Shown here: piece by piece, positions 8,808 through 18,074 of the stretch
Layout: each line of letters begins with the position of its first letter
Position numbering within the stretch: position 1 is the stretch's first letter
NCBI RefSeq assembly: GCF_002900975.1
Contig: NZ_PJON01000002.1
Coordinates: 372,001 to 436,000 of the forward strand
Length of the DNA: 64,000 bases
From: Tabrizicola aquatica
GTDB taxonomy: Bacteria; Pseudomonadota; Alphaproteobacteria; Rhodobacterales; Rhodobacteraceae
Direction of reading: 5' to 3'
Made by a program: the position numbers and the translations under genes
The notes under the pieces: generated by a model
What the model was told of the DNA's origin: nothing
Seen by the model: the letters and a program-made list of their open reading frames with translations, nothing else
The model's database searches: none

Positions 8808-9532
8808 AGCTGTTGCTGGTCGAGGATGATCCGCTGCACCTGTCCTATCTGCGCGAACAGATCGGCGGCGCGCTGCCGGAATGCGATGAGGTGTTCGAGG
8901 CCGCCAATGGTCAGGATGCCGAGGCTTTGGCCCGGCGGCACCCGGCGGCGGATATCGTGATGGATTTGCAGATGGCCGGCCGCACCGGGATCGAGGCGGC
9001 GCGGACGATCTGGCGCGAAAGGCCGCTGACGCGGATCCTGTTCTGGTCGAACTACTCGGACGAGGCCTATGTCCGGGGGATCAGCCGGATCGTCCCGATG
9101 GGGGCGGCCTATGGCTATGTGTTGAAGTCGGCGTCAGAGGAGCGGCTGCGGCTCGCGTTGCGGGGGATCTTCCTGCAGAACCAGTGCGTGATCGACAACG
9201 AGGTGCGGGGCTTGCAGCAGCGCAGCCTTGGCCAAAGCGGCGGGTTCACCGAAAGCGAATACGAGGTGCTGGTGGACATCGCGCTGGGGCTGACGGACCG
9301 GGCGATTGCGGAACGGCGCGGGCTGTCCTTGCGGTCGGTGCAGAACCGGCTGCACCAGATTTACGACAAGCTGGAGGTCAGCCGGCCGGAAGCGGCGGGG
9401 GAAGAGCCGGTGTTGAACCTGCGCGCAAGGGCGGTCAGCGTGGCAATCCTGCGCAAGCTGTTGAACCACGGGGCGCTGGAGCGGGCAGAGGCAGAGTTGC
9501 GGGGCTGGCTGGCGGGGCGGACCCGGCATTAG
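8804..9532 (+). CDS. NarL/LuxR-type response regulator
   Basis: This 242-residue protein has a receiver domain (acidic pocket VEDDP near residues 6-10, phospho-acceptor Asp54 in VMDLQM, and conserved Lys in YVLKS). A C-terminal LuxR-type helix-turn-helix follows (FTESEYEVLVDIALGLTDRAIAERRGLSLRSV). Its start codon overlaps the stop of the histidine kinase gene, so the two form a cognate pair. After the helix-turn-helix there is an extra tail of about 45 residues with no assigned role. Likely targets include its own promoter and the divergent transporter operon. Confidence 0.9.
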   Translation: MKLLLVEDDPLHLSYLREQIGGALPECDEVFEAANGQDAEALARRHPAADIVMDLQMAGRTGIEAARTIWRERPLTRILFWSNYSDEAYVRGISRIVPMGAAYGYVLKSASEERLRLALRGIFLQNQCVIDNEVRGLQQRSLGQSGGFTESEYEVLVDIALGLTDRAIAERRGLSLRSVQNRLHQIYDKLEVSRPEAAGEEPVLNLRARAVSVAILRKLLNHGALERAEAELRGWLAGRTRH

Positions 9533-9553
9533 CCGACCGGCGCGCCGGGGCTG

Positions 9554-9595
9554 CGATTTCTTGAAGAAATCGGGACGGAATTCGTACGAATTCCG
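9554..9595. repeat. Two adjacent palindromes in convergent intergenic region
   Basis: CGATTTCTTGAAGAAATCG (9554-9572) is a perfect dyad around one central base. Three bases later, CGGAATTCGTACGAATTCCG (9576-9595) is a perfect 20-base palindrome. They fill the gap between two convergent genes, the response regulator ending at 9532 and smr ending at 9616. There is no T-run, so a standard intrinsic terminator is not clear. The compact paired form looks like an interspersed palindromic unit; an RNA-processing or bidirectional stop role is possible. Confidence 0.7.
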
Positions 9596-9615
9596 CCGTG
9601 TCGCGTACGGAACGG

Positions 9616-10206
9616 TCAGCCCCGGCGGCGGAGGTAGACGTAATAGGCGCCAGAGCCACCGTGTTTCAGGTGCGCCTCGGACACTTGCAGGACCGCCGGG
9701 CCAAGCGGCGGCAGGCGCAGCCACTGCGGGACCTGGTGGCGCAGAGCCCCCATGCGCTGGGGGATCGGCCCATGATCCTCGCGCCGCTTGCCCTTGCCGG
9801 TGATCACCAGGACCAGCCGCATCCCCTGGGACTGGGCGTTCAGGATGAAACCGATCAGCTCCGGGTGCGCCTCGGCCAGGGTCAGGCCGTGCAGGTCGAT
9901 CCGCGCCTCGGGTGCCAGTTTGCCCCGGGTCATCTTGCCATGGGTCTTGGCGTCCATCTGCAACGGCGCCTCGCCCAGAAGTTGCGGCAGCGTGGGTGCC
10001 AGGTCGCGGCGTTCCGGCGCGCGGGTCTTTTCGCCCAGGACAAAGGGGGAAAGACGCGGGCGGGCGTGGTGCAGGGGTTCGGGAGCCTTGGGCGGTTCGG
10101 TCGGTTCGGGCAGATGAATGGGTGCGGCGCGCAGGGGCCGCGCGGTCTGCGCAACGCTGCGCCAGAGGTCGGCCTCTTCGGGCGAAAGATGGCGGCGGCG
10201 CGCCAT
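9616..10206 (-). CDS. Smr/MutS2-like domain protein
   Basis: This 196-residue protein has a charged, proline-rich N-terminal half and a C-terminal Smr domain from about residue 100. The domain shows RIDLHGLTLAEAHPEL (the conserved DLHG motif), LVLVITGKGKR (the TGKG motif) and the end motif GAYYVYLRRRG. Stand-alone Smr proteins are nucleases acting on DNA or RNA, and some cleave mRNA on collided ribosomes. Its start lies two bases from the stop of mltA on the same strand, so it is probably in the same transcript. The exact substrate in this family branch is unknown. Confidence 0.9.
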   Translation of the reverse strand: MARRRHLSPEEADLWRSVAQTARPLRAAPIHLPEPTEPPKAPEPLHHARPRLSPFVLGEKTRAPERRDLAPTLPQLLGEAPLQMDAKTHGKMTRGKLAPEARIDLHGLTLAEAHPELIGFILNAQSQGMRLVLVITGKGKRREDHGPIPQRMGALRHQVPQWLRLPPLGPAVLQVSEAHLKHGGSGAYYVYLRRRG

Positions 10207-10208
10207 TG

Positions 10209-11225
10209 TCAGTCTTCCAGCATCGCGAAGGCGCGGTCGATGGGAACCAGCAGGACCATGCGTCCGCCATCCTTGATCGTGCCGGCTGCGTTGCCGGCCC
10301 CTGCCCCGGTGCCATAGAAGATGTCGGCGCGCTGCATCCCCTTGATCGCGCCGCCGGTGTCCTGCGCGACCATCAGACGGCGGATCGGGTCGCGGCCGTC
10401 CTTCTCGATCCAGACGGGGGCACCAAGAAGGGTATAGCGCGGGTCGATGGCGACCGAGCGGAGCGTGGTGATCGACCGGCCCATCGCGCCGATGGGGCCA
10501 TCTTTCGGGTCCAGGGTGCTGATCTTGCGAAAGAAAACGTAGGACGGGTTGGTGTCCAGCAGCGCGCGCCCGGCGGTCGGTTCGGCCCGGACATGGGCGG
10601 CGATTTCCTGGGCCGAGACCTGGTCCAACGTATGGGTGCCGCGCCGGATCATCTCTTTCCCGACGGAACGGTAGGCATGACCGTTCGCCCCGGCATAGCC
10701 CACGCGCATGACCGAACCGTCAGTCATCCGGATGCGGCCCGAGCCCTGGACCTGCAGGAAGTAGACGTCCACCGGATCATCCAGCCAGGCAAGCTCTAAC
10801 CCCCGACCGGCGATGGCCCCGCCTTCGATGGCCGAGCGGGAGTGATAGACCATCCCCTCGCGCAGTTCGGGGGGGCGGCGGTAGATCGGGTACTGGAAGC
10901 GGCCGGAGCGAACCGGAGAGCCGTCGAGTTCAGGTTCAAAATAGCCGGTGAACAAGGCGGGTGGGGTGCCGACGACGACGGGTTTGAAGAACAGCTCGAA
11001 AAAGCTGCGGGCCGAGGCGTCGTCTTGCGGCACATCGGCGGCGACGGCGCAGACGGGCTGCCAATCGGGCTGGTCGATCAGGTCGCAGGTGCTGAGGAAG
11101 GTCTGAAGCGCCTCGACGTGGTTGTCGTCATACCAACCGTCCAGCGCGTCAAACTCCAGCATTTCGGCCGGGGCGGGCTGGGCGGCCATCACAGCCGCCA
11201 CAAGGATGCCAAGGCCCGCCCGCAT
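10209..11225 (-). CDS. mltA: Membrane-bound lytic murein transglycosylase A
   Basis: The start chosen is the ATG at 11225, just after the stop of the upstream Tim44-like gene. It gives a 338-residue protein with a signal peptide (MRAGLGILVAAVMAAQPAPA). The longer frame would run through the neighbouring gene. The protein has the MltA signature parts: FTGYFEPELDGS, VDVYFLQVQGSGR, and the C-terminal 3D-type segment AQDTGGAIKG...RADIFYG with the catalytic Asp in QDTG. MltA cleaves peptidoglycan glycan strands, forming 1,6-anhydromuropeptides. No lipobox cysteine is visible, so it may be periplasmic rather than lipid anchored. Confidence 0.93.
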   Translation of the reverse strand: MRAGLGILVAAVMAAQPAPAEMLEFDALDGWYDDNHVEALQTFLSTCDLIDQPDWQPVCAVAADVPQDDASARSFFELFFKPVVVGTPPALFTGYFEPELDGSPVRSGRFQYPIYRRPPELREGMVYHSRSAIEGGAIAGRGLELAWLDDPVDVYFLQVQGSGRIRMTDGSVMRVGYAGANGHAYRSVGKEMIRRGTHTLDQVSAQEIAAHVRAEPTAGRALLDTNPSYVFFRKISTLDPKDGPIGAMGRSITTLRSVAIDPRYTLLGAPVWIEKDGRDPIRRLMVAQDTGGAIKGMQRADIFYGTGAGAGNAAGTIKDGGRMVLLVPIDRAFAMLED

Positions 11226-11229
11226 CGCA

Positions 11230-11889
11230 TCAGTCGCCAGTCGCGACCAGCTGCCAGTTCGGGTCGTCCGACCCCATCCGGCGCGCGAAGGTCCAGATGT
11301 CGCGGGATTTCTTGATCTCACGCGGGGAGCCTTCGACGATCTCGCCGGCCTTGTTGCGCACGACATAGGTCTGTTCACCCACGAAGCGGACAGCGATTTC
11401 GGCGAAACCGGTTTCCTTGGTGAAGGTCGCGTCGTGCAGGACCAGTTCCTTCATGCCGACGAAGCTGGCCTCGATCGTCAGCCCCTCACGCTCGCGCTGG
11501 GCGATGGCTTCGGCAAAGCTGGCCTCGACATCGTCGGACAGAAAGCCGCGGATGCGGTCCATCTCGCCCTTTTCGAAATCCATCAGGATCATCTCATAGG
11601 CCTGACGCGCGCCGTCGAGGAAGGGGCGCACGGCGAAGGAGGGTTCGGCCTTCTTCATCTCGGCCAGGGCGCGGGCGGCGTCCGAGCCTTCGGCGACATG
11701 GTCGGTGATGTCGCGGTCGGGACCGCCTTCGATCACCTCGAAATCGCGGCGCACGCGGGGGCGCACGTCTTCCAGCGGGACGGGCGGTTTTTCAAAGCCG
11801 TCGCGGGTGCCGAGCACCGAGCGCAGCTTGAGAATAAGAAAGATCGCGATCCCGGCCAGGACCAGGAGTTGGATCAGTGACCCGTTCAT
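11230..11889 (-). CDS. Tim44/TimA domain protein
   Basis: This 219-residue protein starts with one N-terminal membrane segment (LIQLLVLAGIAIFLILKLRS). A charged linker follows, then a Tim44-like domain from about residue 80 to the end (FLDGARQAYEMILMDFEKGE, RDIWTFARRM). It is related to the C-terminal domain of mitochondrial Tim44, a membrane-associated import component, and alphaproteobacteria carry homologues such as TimA. The gene lies directly upstream of mltA, four bases apart, and diverges from fxsA. It is close to secB, so a link to the cell envelope or export is plausible, but the bacterial role is not fixed. Confidence 0.88.
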   Translation of the reverse strand: MNGSLIQLLVLAGIAIFLILKLRSVLGTRDGFEKPPVPLEDVRPRVRRDFEVIEGGPDRDITDHVAEGSDAARALAEMKKAEPSFAVRPFLDGARQAYEMILMDFEKGEMDRIRGFLSDDVEASFAEAIAQREREGLTIEASFVGMKELVLHDATFTKETGFAEIAVRFVGEQTYVVRNKAGEIVEGSPREIKKSRDIWTFARRMGSDDPNWQLVATGD

Positions 11890-12010
11890 CTATGACCTCT
11901 GAAGGCTTGTTTGTTCCGTTTGGATTATGCACTGCTTGACCCTATGTAGGGGCGGGCCCGGGCGAAGTCTACCACGCGGGGGCTGCAAGCATCGCGAGAG
12001 GGCGTGAGAG

Positions 12011-12466
12011 ATGTGGATTCTTCTGGGTATTCTGGCGATTCCGCTGATCGAGATCGGGCTATTTGTCACGCTTGGCGGTGCAATCGGGTTGTGGCCGACC
12101 CTGGCCTGGGTGCTGATCTCGGCGGCGCTGGGGATGCTGGTGTTGAAGGGGATCGCGACGACCGGGTCGGTCTCGCTTGGTCGCGACATGAAAGAGATGG
12201 GCGACCCGCTGTCGCCGATCGCGCATCGGGTCATGGTGGTGATGGCCGGGGCGCTGCTGCTTTTGCCGGGGTTCTTCACTGATGCGTTGGGCATCCTGCT
12301 GCTGATCCCGCCGCTGCGGACGCTGATGATCCGGCTGATGGGCCGCAAGCTGGCCAATCGCGGCGTGGTGACGCAAACCACGGTGATCGAGGGCGAATGG
12401 CAGGATGTTACGCCCGGTGCGCCCGAGCAACGGCAGACCCCACCGTCGGATTGGACCAAGCACTGA
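12011..12466 (+). CDS. fxsA: FxsA family membrane protein
   Basis: This 151-residue protein has three or four hydrophobic segments and the FxsA family hallmarks: an N-terminal helix with IPLIEIGLFV, a middle GDPLSPIAHRVMVVMAGALL, and LLPGFFTDALGILLLIPPLR. In E. coli, FxsA overproduction relieves exclusion of phage T7 by the F plasmid. The normal role is unknown. It is the first gene of a rightward pair with secB and is divergent from the Tim44-like gene. Confidence 0.9.
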   Translation: MWILLGILAIPLIEIGLFVTLGGAIGLWPTLAWVLISAALGMLVLKGIATTGSVSLGRDMKEMGDPLSPIAHRVMVVMAGALLLLPGFFTDALGILLLIPPLRTLMIRLMGRKLANRGVVTQTTVIEGEWQDVTPGAPEQRQTPPSDWTKH

Positions 12467-12534
12467 CCCTACAGCATTGAGGCCGGTGGCCTGACCTGAT
12501 AGGAACGCGGGCAAGTCCGCGAAGGAGATCAGAG

Positions 12535-13047
12535 ATGGCCGAAGAAACCCCGGCAGGCAACGGCGCCGCCACCGCCCCGCAACAAGTCCGCATGCAGGTT
12601 CTGGCACAATATGTGCGTGACCTGTCTTTCGAGAATGTTGTGGTGCAGAAAGGCCTTAGCGCCGGCGAAGTGCAGCCCGACATCCAGGTCGCGGTCAGCC
12701 TTGACGCGCGCAAGCGCCCGGTGGCCAGCCAGTACGACGTGATCACCAAGTTCAAGGTGACCTCGAAGAACAAGACCAACGGCGACACGCTGTTCATTCT
12801 TGAGCTGGAATATGGCGGGACCTTCCTGATCGACGGTGTCGCGGATGAGCAGTTGCACCCCTTCCTGCTGATCGAGTGCCCGCGCCTGCTGTTCCCCTAT
12901 GTGCGCCGGATCATCTCGGACGTGACGCGCGATGGGGGCTTCCCGCCGCTGAACATCGACCAGGTGGATTTCATGGCCCTGTACCGGCAAGAACTGGCGC
13001 GTCGCGCCCAGGCGCAGCAGGCCGTGCCGGCCGAGAAGGCGAACTAG
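12535..13047 (+). CDS. secB: Protein-export chaperone SecB
   Basis: This 170-residue protein matches SecB over its length, with QYVRDLSFENV near residue 25, the core EYGGTFLIDG, LLIECPRLLFPYVR and the C-terminal GGFPPLNIDQVDFMALY. SecB is a tetrameric cytosolic chaperone that keeps preproteins unfolded and delivers them to SecA. AAGGAG lies just before the ATG. It ends four bases from the convergent dnaQ gene. The secB-dnaQ-coaE-aroE-maf neighbourhood is the conserved one next to alphaproteobacterial replication origins. Confidence 0.97.
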   Translation: MAEETPAGNGAATAPQQVRMQVLAQYVRDLSFENVVVQKGLSAGEVQPDIQVAVSLDARKRPVASQYDVITKFKVTSKNKTNGDTLFILELEYGGTFLIDGVADEQLHPFLLIECPRLLFPYVRRIISDVTRDGGFPPLNIDQVDFMALYRQELARRAQAQQAVPAEKAN

Positions 13048-13051
13048 GCCG

Positions 13052-13786
13052 TTACGCCGATTTCTTCCAGATGGCCGCATCGCCCAGCTTTGCGACCATC
13101 GCCTCATGCGCGGCGATCTCCTCGGGGGTGATCCGCGGCGGCAAGGGTTCGGGCCGGGGCCGGGGGCGCCAGGTGGTGTCGCCGGTCTGGCCCTTGGCAG
13201 GCGCGGGCATGGCACTGCCCAGCACCAGGTCGGGCTGGCGGCCGCCGATCAGCTCCAGGTAAACCTCGGCCAGGATTTCGCTGTCGAGAAGCGCGCCGTG
13301 CTTGTCGCGCATGGTATTATCCACGCCAAAGCGACGACACAGCGCATCGAGCGAGGCCGGCGAGCCGGGAAACTTGCTGCGCGCGATCATCAGCGTGTCG
13401 GTGGCGCGGGCATAGGGCAGGCCGGGCAGGCCGCACCGCTCAAGCTCGTGATTCAGGAATTTCATGTCGAAAGCGGCGTTGTGGATCACCAACTGCGCGT
13501 CGCCGATGAAATCCAGGAAGGCCCGGCCGATCCGCGCAAAAACCGGTTTGTCGCGCAAGGTCACGCCGCCGGGGACGGGTTGGCCGGGGATTTCGAGGAT
13601 GTCGTGGCCGATGCCATGCACCTCGAACGCCTCGCGCGGCATGCCGCGTTCGGGGTTGATGTACTGGTGGTAAGTCCGGCCGGTGGGCAGGTGGTTGAAC
13701 AGCTCGACCGCGCCGATTTCGACGATGCGGTGACCCTCGGACGGTTCAAACCCGGTGGTTTCGGTGTCGAGGATGATTTCACGCAT
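13052..13786 (-). CDS. dnaQ: DNA polymerase III epsilon subunit (3'-5' proofreading exonuclease)
   Basis: This 244-residue DnaQ-family exonuclease has all three Exo motifs: Exo I DTETTG at residues 7-12, Exo [16 protein letters not shown] around 105-118, and Exo III with [12 protein letters not shown] around 164-175 (His and Asp present). The C-terminal tail of about 60 residues is proline-rich. It is the flexible part that usually contacts the alpha polymerase subunit. The start overlaps the end of coaE by eight bases, so the two are translationally coupled. Confidence 0.95.
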   Translation of the reverse strand: MREIILDTETTGFEPSEGHRIVEIGAVELFNHLPTGRTYHQYINPERGMPREAFEVHGIGHDILEIPGQPVPGGVTLRDKPVFARIGRAFLDFIGDAQLVIHNAAFDMKFLNHELERCGLPGLPYARATDTLMIARSKFPGSPASLDALCRRFGVDNTMRDKHGALLDSEILAEVYLELIGGRQPDLVLGSAMPAPAKGQTGDTTWRPRPRPEPLPPRITPEEIAAHEAMVAKLGDAAIWKKSA

Positions 13787-14372
13787 CTTTAGTCCGGCGA
13801 ATGGCTGCCAGCACTTCTTTCACGGCGGCGCGGGCCTCTGCAAGGCTGGTCGTGGGGATGATGTAGTCGGCACGGGCGCGCTTTTCGGCGTCGGGCAGTT
13901 GGCGCGAGAGGATCAGCGCGAAGTCCGCCTGGGACATGCCACGGGCAAGGACGCGGTCGCGCTGGACATCGGCGGGGACCGAGACCACGGCCACGGCGTC
14001 GCAGGCAGCGTCAAGGCCGATTTCATAGAGAAGCGGGACGTCCAGAAGGACAACAGGCGCATCCGCGTGGTCGGCCAGGAATTGCGCGCGGTCCTGCGCC
14101 ACCAGCGGATGCACGGCGGCGTTGATCCGGTCCAGCGCGGTGGGATCGGCCTGGATGATCTGGCGCAGATGCGGGCGGCTGACGGAGCCATCGTCCTGAA
14201 TGGCCTGGGGAAACAGCGCCCCGATGGCCAGCGCGGCCGGCTGGCCGGACTGGTACAGCCGGTGGACGGCCGCGTCGGCGTCCCAGACCGGGACACCTTC
14301 GGCCGAGAACATCTGCGCGGTCGTCGATTTGCCCATGCCGATGCTGCCGGTCAGGCCCAGCTTGAAGCTCAT
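13779..14372 (-). CDS. coaE: Dephospho-CoA kinase
   Basis: This 197-residue P-loop kinase catalyses the last step of coenzyme A synthesis, phosphorylation of the 3'-hydroxyl of dephospho-CoA. The P-loop GSIGMGKST is at about 9-17. [10 protein letters not shown] is the conserved substrate-binding stretch, and [13 protein letters not shown] is the family motif in the middle. It overlaps aroE by four bases upstream and dnaQ by eight bases downstream, within a tight leftward operon maf-aroE-coaE-dnaQ. Confidence 0.96.
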   Translation of the reverse strand: MSFKLGLTGSIGMGKSTTAQMFSAEGVPVWDADAAVHRLYQSGQPAALAIGALFPQAIQDDGSVSRPHLRQIIQADPTALDRINAAVHPLVAQDRAQFLADHADAPVVLLDVPLLYEIGLDAACDAVAVVSVPADVQRDRVLARGMSQADFALILSRQLPDAEKRARADYIIPTTSLAEARAAVKEVLAAIRRTKDA

Positions 14373-15208
14373 GCCGCCAGCACGGCCTTGCGGGTGGCGT
14401 CGTCCACTTCGGGGCGGACACCGAACCAGCGTTCAAAGGCTGGGACCGCCTGGTGCAGAAGCATTCCCAGACCATCGACCGTGGTGCAGCCGCGCGCCTC
14501 GGCCTCGATCAGAAGCTGGGTCTTGAGGGGGGTGTAGACCAGATCGGTGACCAGCGCCTTGGGGTTGAGACCGTCCAGCGACAGGCGCAGGTCCGGCTTG
14601 CCGGTCATGCCAAGCGAGGTGGTGTTCACCACGGTCCCGGCGTCGGCCATCAGGTTGCCGGCCTGCACCCATTCATGGACATGCACCTTGGCCCCGAAGT
14701 CCGAGCGCAAGGCATCGGCCCGGGGGCGGGTGCGGTTGCAAAGGCGGATTTCCGGCACGCCAACCTCGATCAGCGCGGCGACGACAGCGCGCGCGCCACC
14801 GCCCGCGCCAAGGACCAGCGCCGGGCCAGCCGAGGGCACCCAGTTCGGCACGTTCTGCCGCAGGTTGGCGATGAAGCCCGAGCCGTCGGTGTTGTCGGCG
14901 TGGATCTTGCCGTCCTTTCGGAAGATCAGCGTGTTCGCCGCCCCGATCAGCGCCGCGCGGTCGGTCACGATATCGGCGATGTTCAGGATCGCTTCCTTGT
15001 GGGGAATCGTGATGTTCGCGCCGACAAAACCCAGGCGCGGCAGGGTGCGGATCATCTCGGCCAGGTCGGTGGGGGCGATGTCGATCGGGATGTAGTGGCC
15101 CTTCAGCCCGTAGCGTTTCAGCCAATAGGTGTGCAGCGCGGGGCTGCGGCTGTGGGCGATGGGGTGGCCGATGACGGCGGCAAGCGGGATGCGGGGATGG
15201 TCGGTCAT
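14369..15208 (-). CDS. aroE: Shikimate dehydrogenase (NADP+)
   Basis: The ATG at 15208 is chosen because it makes an ATGA overlap with the maf stop and removes a poorly conserved ten-residue extension. The 279-residue product has the shikimate-site motif HSRSPALH, the catalytic Lys in [16 protein letters not shown], the NADP-binding loop GAGGGARAV, and NTTSLGM. It reduces 3-dehydroshikimate to shikimate in aromatic amino acid synthesis. Confidence 0.96.
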   Translation of the reverse strand: MTDHPRIPLAAVIGHPIAHSRSPALHTYWLKRYGLKGHYIPIDIAPTDLAEMIRTLPRLGFVGANITIPHKEAILNIADIVTDRAALIGAANTLIFRKDGKIHADNTDGSGFIANLRQNVPNWVPSAGPALVLGAGGGARAVVAALIEVGVPEIRLCNRTRPRADALRSDFGAKVHVHEWVQAGNLMADAGTVVNTTSLGMTGKPDLRLSLDGLNPKALVTDLVYTPLKTQLLIEAEARGCTTVDGLGMLLHQAVPAFERWFGVRPEVDDATRKAVLAA

Positions 15209-15798
15209 CTGGCGATCATGCCCCGAGTTCCCATCCATGCCAACAGGGGCAAAAGCGGCAGGCCCAGAATGGTGAAATGATCGCCGGAAATGGCGGAAAA
15301 CAGCCGGACGCCCTCCTCCTCAATCTTGTAGCCGCCGACCGAGTGGCGGATGCTGTCCCAGTTCCGGGCGACATAATCATCAAGGTAGGCGTCAGAAAAA
15401 GGGTGCATGGTCAGCCGCGCCTCGCCGACATGACGCCAGACGGGTTCGGCGTTCTCATAGGCGACGATGGCGGAGAGGAGCTTGTGCGAGGTGCCGCGCA
15501 GGTGGCGCAACTGGTCGCGGGCTTCTTCGGGCGTCTCGGGTTTGGCAAAGGTCTCACGGTCCAGCGCCAGCACCTGGTCGCAGCCAAGGACCAGCGCCTC
15601 GGGGTGCCGGTCCGCCACCTTGCGCGCCTTCATCTCGGCCAGGGCATCGGCGATGTCGCGGGGATGCGCGCCTTCGGCCACCAGGGCATCACGGATCGTC
15701 GCCTCATCCACGCGGGGGGCAACGGGTTCGACCGCAACGCCGGCAGCGCGCAGCATCTGCAGCCGGGTCGGTGAGGTGGAAGCAAGGATCAGGCGCAT
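15205..15798 (-). CDS. maf: Maf-like nucleotide pyrophosphatase
   Basis: The start chosen is the ATG at 15798, giving a 197-residue protein that begins [12 protein letters not shown], the usual Maf N-terminus. The longer frame adds 28 residues that run into the origin-like region and do not fit the family. Other motifs are [22 protein letters not shown] (catalytic-side Asp), and [15 protein letters not shown] near the end. Maf proteins hydrolyse non-canonical or standard nucleoside triphosphates and affect septum formation. The gene diverges from hemJ, with the oriC candidate in between. Confidence 0.94.
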   Translation of the reverse strand: MRLILASTSPTRLQMLRAAGVAVEPVAPRVDEATIRDALVAEGAHPRDIADALAEMKARKVADRHPEALVLGCDQVLALDRETFAKPETPEEARDQLRHLRGTSHKLLSAIVAYENAEPVWRHVGEARLTMHPFSDAYLDDYVARNWDSIRHSVGGYKIEEEGVRLFSAISGDHFTILGLPLLPLLAWMGTRGMIAR

Positions 15799-16211
15799 GG
15801 AGGCTGTGGATATCCGCTGTTTGTTCCTGGGTCCGACTCTGGGGACGAGATCGGTCTGCGGCCCCTTCGGTGGGCAACCCACTTTGTCCAGACCGCGTGG
15901 GGCAGAGATATCCCGTTGTGCAAAGGCTTGTCACGAGGTTCGGGAAAACTTCAGGCAGGCAGGCAGAGGGCAGCCACAACCTGTGGATGAAGTACAGTGC
16001 AGCAATTTCGTAACGCACTGGCAAAAAACGGGATTTCAGCATCGCCGGATTCCAATGCAATGTTTTCCCGGATTTTTCCACAGGTCAAACCTTGGGGAGA
16101 AGTCATGGGATGGCTTTGATAATCCCGTTCTGCACAGCCCCTACATCATCCACATTCCTTCTTTTAAGTTTTCTTTATAGAAGAAGGGCCGCAAGGAACG
16201 GGAAGGCGATC
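15799..16211. other. oriC: Candidate chromosomal replication origin (oriC) between maf and hemJ
   Basis: This 413-base gene-free stretch has several DnaA-box-like 9-mers. TTTTCCACA (16074-16082) fits TTWTNCACA exactly. TCATCCACA is at 16146-16154 and, reversed, at 15982-15990. ATATCCACA is reversed at 15805-15813. Weaker ones are TTCTGCACA (16128-16136) and CTTTGCACA (reversed, 15917-15925). An AT-rich stretch follows at about 16152-16182 and includes TTAA-N7-TTAT, a CtrA-like pair. GANTC sites occur at 15835 and 16048. In Caulobacter, Cori lies in the same context, beside maf-aroE-coaE-dnaQ-secB on one side and rho-mnmE-mnmG-rsmG-parAB on the other. The origin call is inferred from gene order plus these motifs. 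Confidence 0.7.
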
Positions 16212-16670
16212 ATGGACTGGATCACGGATTTTCTGGCCGATTGGTATCTGGTTACAAAGTCGCTGCATGTGGTCTCGGTCATCTCGTGGATGGCGGGTTT
16301 GTTCTACCTGCCGCGCCTGTACGTCTATCACGCCGAGCAGATCGAGCTGGGCAGCCGGACCGACAAGATGTTCCAGACGATGGAGCGGCGACTGCTGCGT
16401 GGGATCATGAATCCGGCGATGACGGCGACCTGGATCTTCGGCCTGGCGCTGGTCTTTACGCCGGGGGTGGTGGACTGGTCGTTCGTCTGGCCCTGGGTCA
16501 AGGCGGCCTGCGTGCTGGCGATGACCTGGTTCCATCACTGGCTTGGCTATCGCCGCAAGGATTTCCTGGCGGGGGCGAACACCCGCAGCGGCTATACCTA
16601 CCGGGTGATGAACGAAGTTCCGACGGTCCTGATGCTGGTGATCGTCTTTGCGGTCATCACCCGCTTCTGA
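16212..16670 (+). CDS. hemJ: Protoporphyrinogen IX oxidase HemJ
   Basis: The start chosen is the ATG at 16212, after a GGGAAGG motif; the longer frame would begin inside the origin-like region. The 152-residue product has four membrane helices and the conserved SLHVVSVISWMAGLFYLPRLYVYH near the N-terminus, plus HHWLGYRRKDF, typical of HemJ (UPF0093). HemJ carries out the penultimate step of heme synthesis in bacteria lacking HemG and HemY. The gene is directly followed by rho. Confidence 0.93.
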   Translation: MDWITDFLADWYLVTKSLHVVSVISWMAGLFYLPRLYVYHAEQIELGSRTDKMFQTMERRLLRGIMNPAMTATWIFGLALVFTPGVVDWSFVWPWVKAACVLAMTWFHHWLGYRRKDFLAGANTRSGYTYRVMNEVPTVLMLVIVFAVITRF

Positions 16671-16698
16671 TTGACTTTTGCCGCATCCCGCCTTAGGT
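16671..16698 (+). promoter_or_regulatory. Possible rho promoter
   Basis: A TTGACT hexamer directly follows the hemJ stop, and TTAGGT lies 16 bases downstream, leaving a leader of about 90 bases before rho. The -10 match is weak. A GCCGCA...TGCGGC inverted repeat overlaps the same stretch. Rho genes often have autoregulated leaders, so this region may also be an attenuation site. Confidence 0.3.
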
Positions 16699-16790
16699 GC
16701 GGCGTTGCAGGGCCGTCCGGTCCAACGCATCTCCCGTTGCAAATCCGCTGCGATCCGCCCTGACGGGGCTGATCCGTCCAAAGGTATTCC

Positions 16791-18062
16791 ATGACTGTCG
16801 AACGCTTGAACCTTTCCGAACTCAAGGCCAAGACCCCCGCCGACCTGCTGGCGATGGCCGAGGAGTGGGAAATCGAGAACGCCCCCTCGATGCGCAAGGG
16901 CGAGATGATGTTCTCGCTGTTGAAAGAGCATGCCGAGGAAGGCTGGGAGATCGGTGGCGACGGCGTGCTGGAAGTGCTGCAGGACGGCTTCGGGTTCCTG
17001 CGCAGCCCTTCTGCCAACTACCTGCCCGGCCCGGATGACATCTACGTCTCGCCCGATATCCTGCGGCAGTTCAGTTTGCGGACCGGAGACACGATCGAAG
17101 GCCTGATGCAGGCCCCGAAGGAGAACGAGAAGTATTTCAGCATGACCAAGGTCACGCGGATCAACTTCGACGACCCGGAAAAGGCCAAGCACAAGGTCCA
17201 CTTCGACAACCTGACGCCGCTTTATCCCGATGAGCGGCTGAAGATGGAAGTCGAGGACCCGACGATCAAGGACCGCTCGGCCCGGATCATCGACCTGGTC
17301 GCCCCCATCGGCAAAGGCCAGCGCGGGCTGATCGTGGCCCCGCCGCGGACCGGCAAGACGGTGCTGTTGCAGAACATCGCCAACTCGATCGCGCAGAACC
17401 ACCCGGAGTGCTATCTGATCGTCCTTCTGATCGACGAACGGCCCGAGGAAGTCACCGACATGCAGCGCACGGTGAAGGGTGAGGTTGTCGCCTCGACCTT
17501 CGACGAACCGGCAACGCGGCACGTTGCGGTCGCCGAAATGGTGATCGAAAAGGCCAAGCGCCTGGTCGAACACAAGCGCGATGTGGTGATCCTGCTGGAC
17601 TCGATCACCCGTCTGGGCCGCGCGTTCAACACCGTGGTCCCGTCCTCGGGCAAGGTGCTGACCGGCGGTGTGGACGCGAATGCGCTGCAGCGACCGAAGC
17701 GGTTCTTCGGGGCCGCGCGGAACATCGAGGAAGGCGGGTCGCTGACCATCATCGCCACCGCGCTGATCGACACCGGCAGCCGGATGGACGAGGTGATCTT
17801 CGAAGAATTCAAGGGCACCGGTAACAGCGAGATCGTGCTGGACCGCAAGGTGGCCGACAAGCGAGTGTTCCCGGCGATGGACATCCTGAAGTCCGGCACC
17901 CGGAAAGAGGACCTGCTGGTCGACAAGACCGATCTGCAAAAGACCTACGTCCTGCGCCGCATCCTGAACCCGATGGGCACCACGGATGCGATCGAGTTCC
18001 TGATCTCGAAGCTGAAGCAGACGAAGTCGAATTCCGAATTCTTCGAGTCGATGAATACCTGA
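16791..18062 (+). CDS. rho: Transcription termination factor Rho
   Basis: This 423-residue protein is a canonical Rho. The N-terminal helical domain starts [12 protein letters not shown], and the RNA-binding cold-shock-like fold has [18 protein letters not shown]. The ATPase has Walker A APPRTGKT near 183-190, Walker [15 protein letters not shown], the Q-loop [11 protein letters not shown] and the R-loop [19 protein letters not shown]. Rho is the hexameric RNA-dependent helicase that ends transcription at Rho-dependent terminators. It is followed twelve bases later by mnmE. Confidence 0.98.
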   Translation: MTVERLNLSELKAKTPADLLAMAEEWEIENAPSMRKGEMMFSLLKEHAEEGWEIGGDGVLEVLQDGFGFLRSPSANYLPGPDDIYVSPDILRQFSLRTGDTIEGLMQAPKENEKYFSMTKVTRINFDDPEKAKHKVHFDNLTPLYPDERLKMEVEDPTIKDRSARIIDLVAPIGKGQRGLIVAPPRTGKTVLLQNIANSIAQNHPECYLIVLLIDERPEEVTDMQRTVKGEVVASTFDEPATRHVAVAEMVIEKAKRLVEHKRDVVILLDSITRLGRAFNTVVPSSGKVLTGGVDANALQRPKRFFGAARNIEEGGSLTIIATALIDTGSRMDEVIFEEFKGTGNSEIVLDRKVADKRVFPAMDILKSGTRKEDLLVDKTDLQKTYVLRRILNPMGTTDAIEFLISKLKQTKSNSEFFESMNT

Positions 18063-18074
18063 TAGGCGGCGGCG

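Noticed and set aside
11890-12010. Sigma-70 promoters between the Tim44-like gene and fxsA
   Set aside because: A CATAAT-like and a TTGACC-like hexamer exist but have no partners at suitable spacing.
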